A stretch of DNA of 7,781 bases. Source: Bacteroidota bacterium. GTDB taxonomy: Bacteria; Bacteroidota; Ignavibacteria; Ignavibacteriales; Melioribacteraceae. Under the pieces are notes generated by a model. That model saw only the letters and a list, made by a program, of their open reading frames with translations. It was not told the DNA's origin and ran no database searches. Below are positions 7,289 to 7,781 of the stretch, in pieces. The number at the start of each line of letters is the position of its first letter. Position 1 is the stretch's first letter. A program made the translations under genes and the position numbers. The DNA lies in contig JAMCSN010000145.1 in assembly GCA_023381535.1 (NCBI GenBank), positions 1-7,781 of the forward strand. Direction: 5' to 3'.

Positions 7289-7480
7289 AAAGGTGCTAAG
7301 GAATGGTACGGCATTTCTGTTAAAAAAATAATAAATTATATAAAAGAGTCAGTTAAATCAGATGAACACGAAGGGAAGTTCAACAAAAAGATTTTAGAGT
7401 CATTTAAAATTTCATGCGTAATAAAAATATTCGTAAAATCTTCAATAGCCCACTGCAAGCAGAAAATTATTTATAACTAA
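7289..7480 (+). pseudogene. Start-less 63-codon open frame, possible gene remnant
   Basis: After an in-frame TAA at 7286-7288 the frame stays open to TAA 7478-7480 but contains no ATG, GTG or TTG codon. The reading (EWYGISVKKIINYIKESVKS in the first third) is rich in Lys, Ile and Ser and could form helices, so it resembles a soluble-protein tail more than random translation. The surrounding DNA is very AT-rich (27 G or C among 120 bases at 7321-7440), where stops are frequent, so a 63-codon run is somewhat unexpected. An ATG at 7303 lies in another frame and stops after six codons. I do not recognise the product. It could be the 3' end of a decayed gene, a gene starting at ATT 7313, or chance. 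Confidence 0.25.
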
Positions 7481-7483
7481 TTT

Positions 7484-7501
7484 ATGGGGTGGTCCCAATG
7501 A
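7484..7501 (+). other. Five-codon leader-like ORF (MGWSQ) overlapping the next start
   Basis: ATG 7484 opens a five-codon frame whose TGA (7499-7501) overlaps the ATG of the exported protein as ATGA. This is the geometry of translational coupling, and the G-rich stretch 7486-7492 could also act as a weak ribosome site for the downstream ATG. No Shine-Dalgarno sequence is evident before 7484, so coincidence is quite possible. Confidence 0.2.
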
Positions 7502-7781
7502 AAAAAACTATTTTATTCTTTCTCTTTAGCTTTACTATTGTATCGTATTCGCAATACTGGAACAATGTTGGCTATATCGGATTTACTCCGGGAACTGCTT
7601 CGTTTACATCATTTGTAATGAAGGGAACAACACCATGCGCAGCTTATACTGATTTTAATAATTATAGCCGTGCAACTGTAATTAAATATGTCGGAAATAG
7701 CTGGGTAACTGTTGGTTCGCCGGGTTTTTCTGCGGGTGAGGCCGATTATATTTCTTTAACAACGAAAGATACTACTCTCTA
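7498..7781 (+). CDS. Exported protein with W-x-x-V-G repeats, 3'-truncated by the window
   Basis: The frame runs from ATG 7498 to the window edge without a stop (94 full codons). Residues 1-18 form a Sec signal peptide: MKK, a hydrophobic core LFFLFSFTIV, and a probable cleavage after SYS before Gln19. The mature part shows a repeat of about 48 residues: WNNVGYIGFTPG from Trp21 aligns with WVTVGSPGFSAG from Trp69, and each is followed by a Ser/Thr-rich strand. Between them lies AAYTDFNNYSRATVIKYVG. Such W-x-x-V-G-x-x-G-F-S repeats occur in large secreted beta-propeller-like proteins of Bacteroidota and Ignavibacteria, often type IX secretion cargo with a C-terminal sorting domain; that domain would lie outside this window. 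The start is supported by the signal peptide and the G-rich sequence just upstream. It is probably not part of the polysaccharide operon, given the 233-base AT-rich gap. Its function is unknown. Confidence 0.85.
   Translation, partial: MKKTILFFLFSFTIVSYSQYWNNVGYIGFTPGTASFTSFVMKGTTPCAAYTDFNNYSRATVIKYVGNSWVTVGSPGFSAGEADYISLTTKDTTL

Noticed and set aside
7380..7497. Promoter for the exported protein
   Set aside because: Several A/T hexamers and a TAATTTAT resemble parts of a Bacteroidota -7 element (TAnnTTTG), but none is paired with a convincing upstream TTG element, so no single site can be defended.

Overview
The window is a run of plus-strand genes from a surface-polysaccharide locus. No minus-strand gene is supported. 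Moderate-to-low GC, start codons mostly without a Shine-Dalgarno sequence, a YfhO-type membrane protein, and a secreted protein with W-x-x-V-G repeats together suggest a Bacteroidota/Ignavibacteria-like (FCB group) genome. This assignment is inference from protein style; no rRNA or marker gene is present.

Layout. Bases 1-1971 hold the 3' part of a large YfhO-family membrane protein, cut by the window start. With no gap (TAA directly followed by ATG) comes a Wzx-type oligosaccharide flippase (1972-3492). It overlaps by 4 bases (ATGA) a GT4-type glycosyltransferase (3489-4787). These three look like one translationally coupled unit. A 99-base palindromic element (4784-4882) follows. It has two GTAG-footed hairpins in opposite orientation and a decayed third between them, and it supplies the glycosyltransferase stop codon. 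Next is a GT-B-like surface carbohydrate protein (4890-6302) that carries an in-frame 7-base tandem repeat near its C-terminus. A class I SAM-dependent methyltransferase with an unrecognised N-terminal half follows (6320-7264). Bases 7265-7497 are very AT-rich and contain a 63-codon open frame with no usual start codon, possibly a gene remnant. At 7498 a new gene begins and runs off the window. It encodes a signal peptide followed by about 48-residue W-x-x-V-G repeats.

How the genes fit together. The flippase would move a lipid-linked glycan across the inner membrane. The glycosyltransferase and the GT-B-like protein would build it on the cytoplasmic side, the methyltransferase would modify it, and the YfhO protein may act on glycans on the outer side of the membrane. 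The substrates cannot be read from the sequence. The last gene looks like a separate exported protein.

I see no clear new defence or mobile system. The most unusual material is non-coding or repetitive: the inverted GTAG-hairpin element and its capture of a stop codon, the 7-base repeat that could shift reading frame, and the start-less frame in the AT-rich gap.
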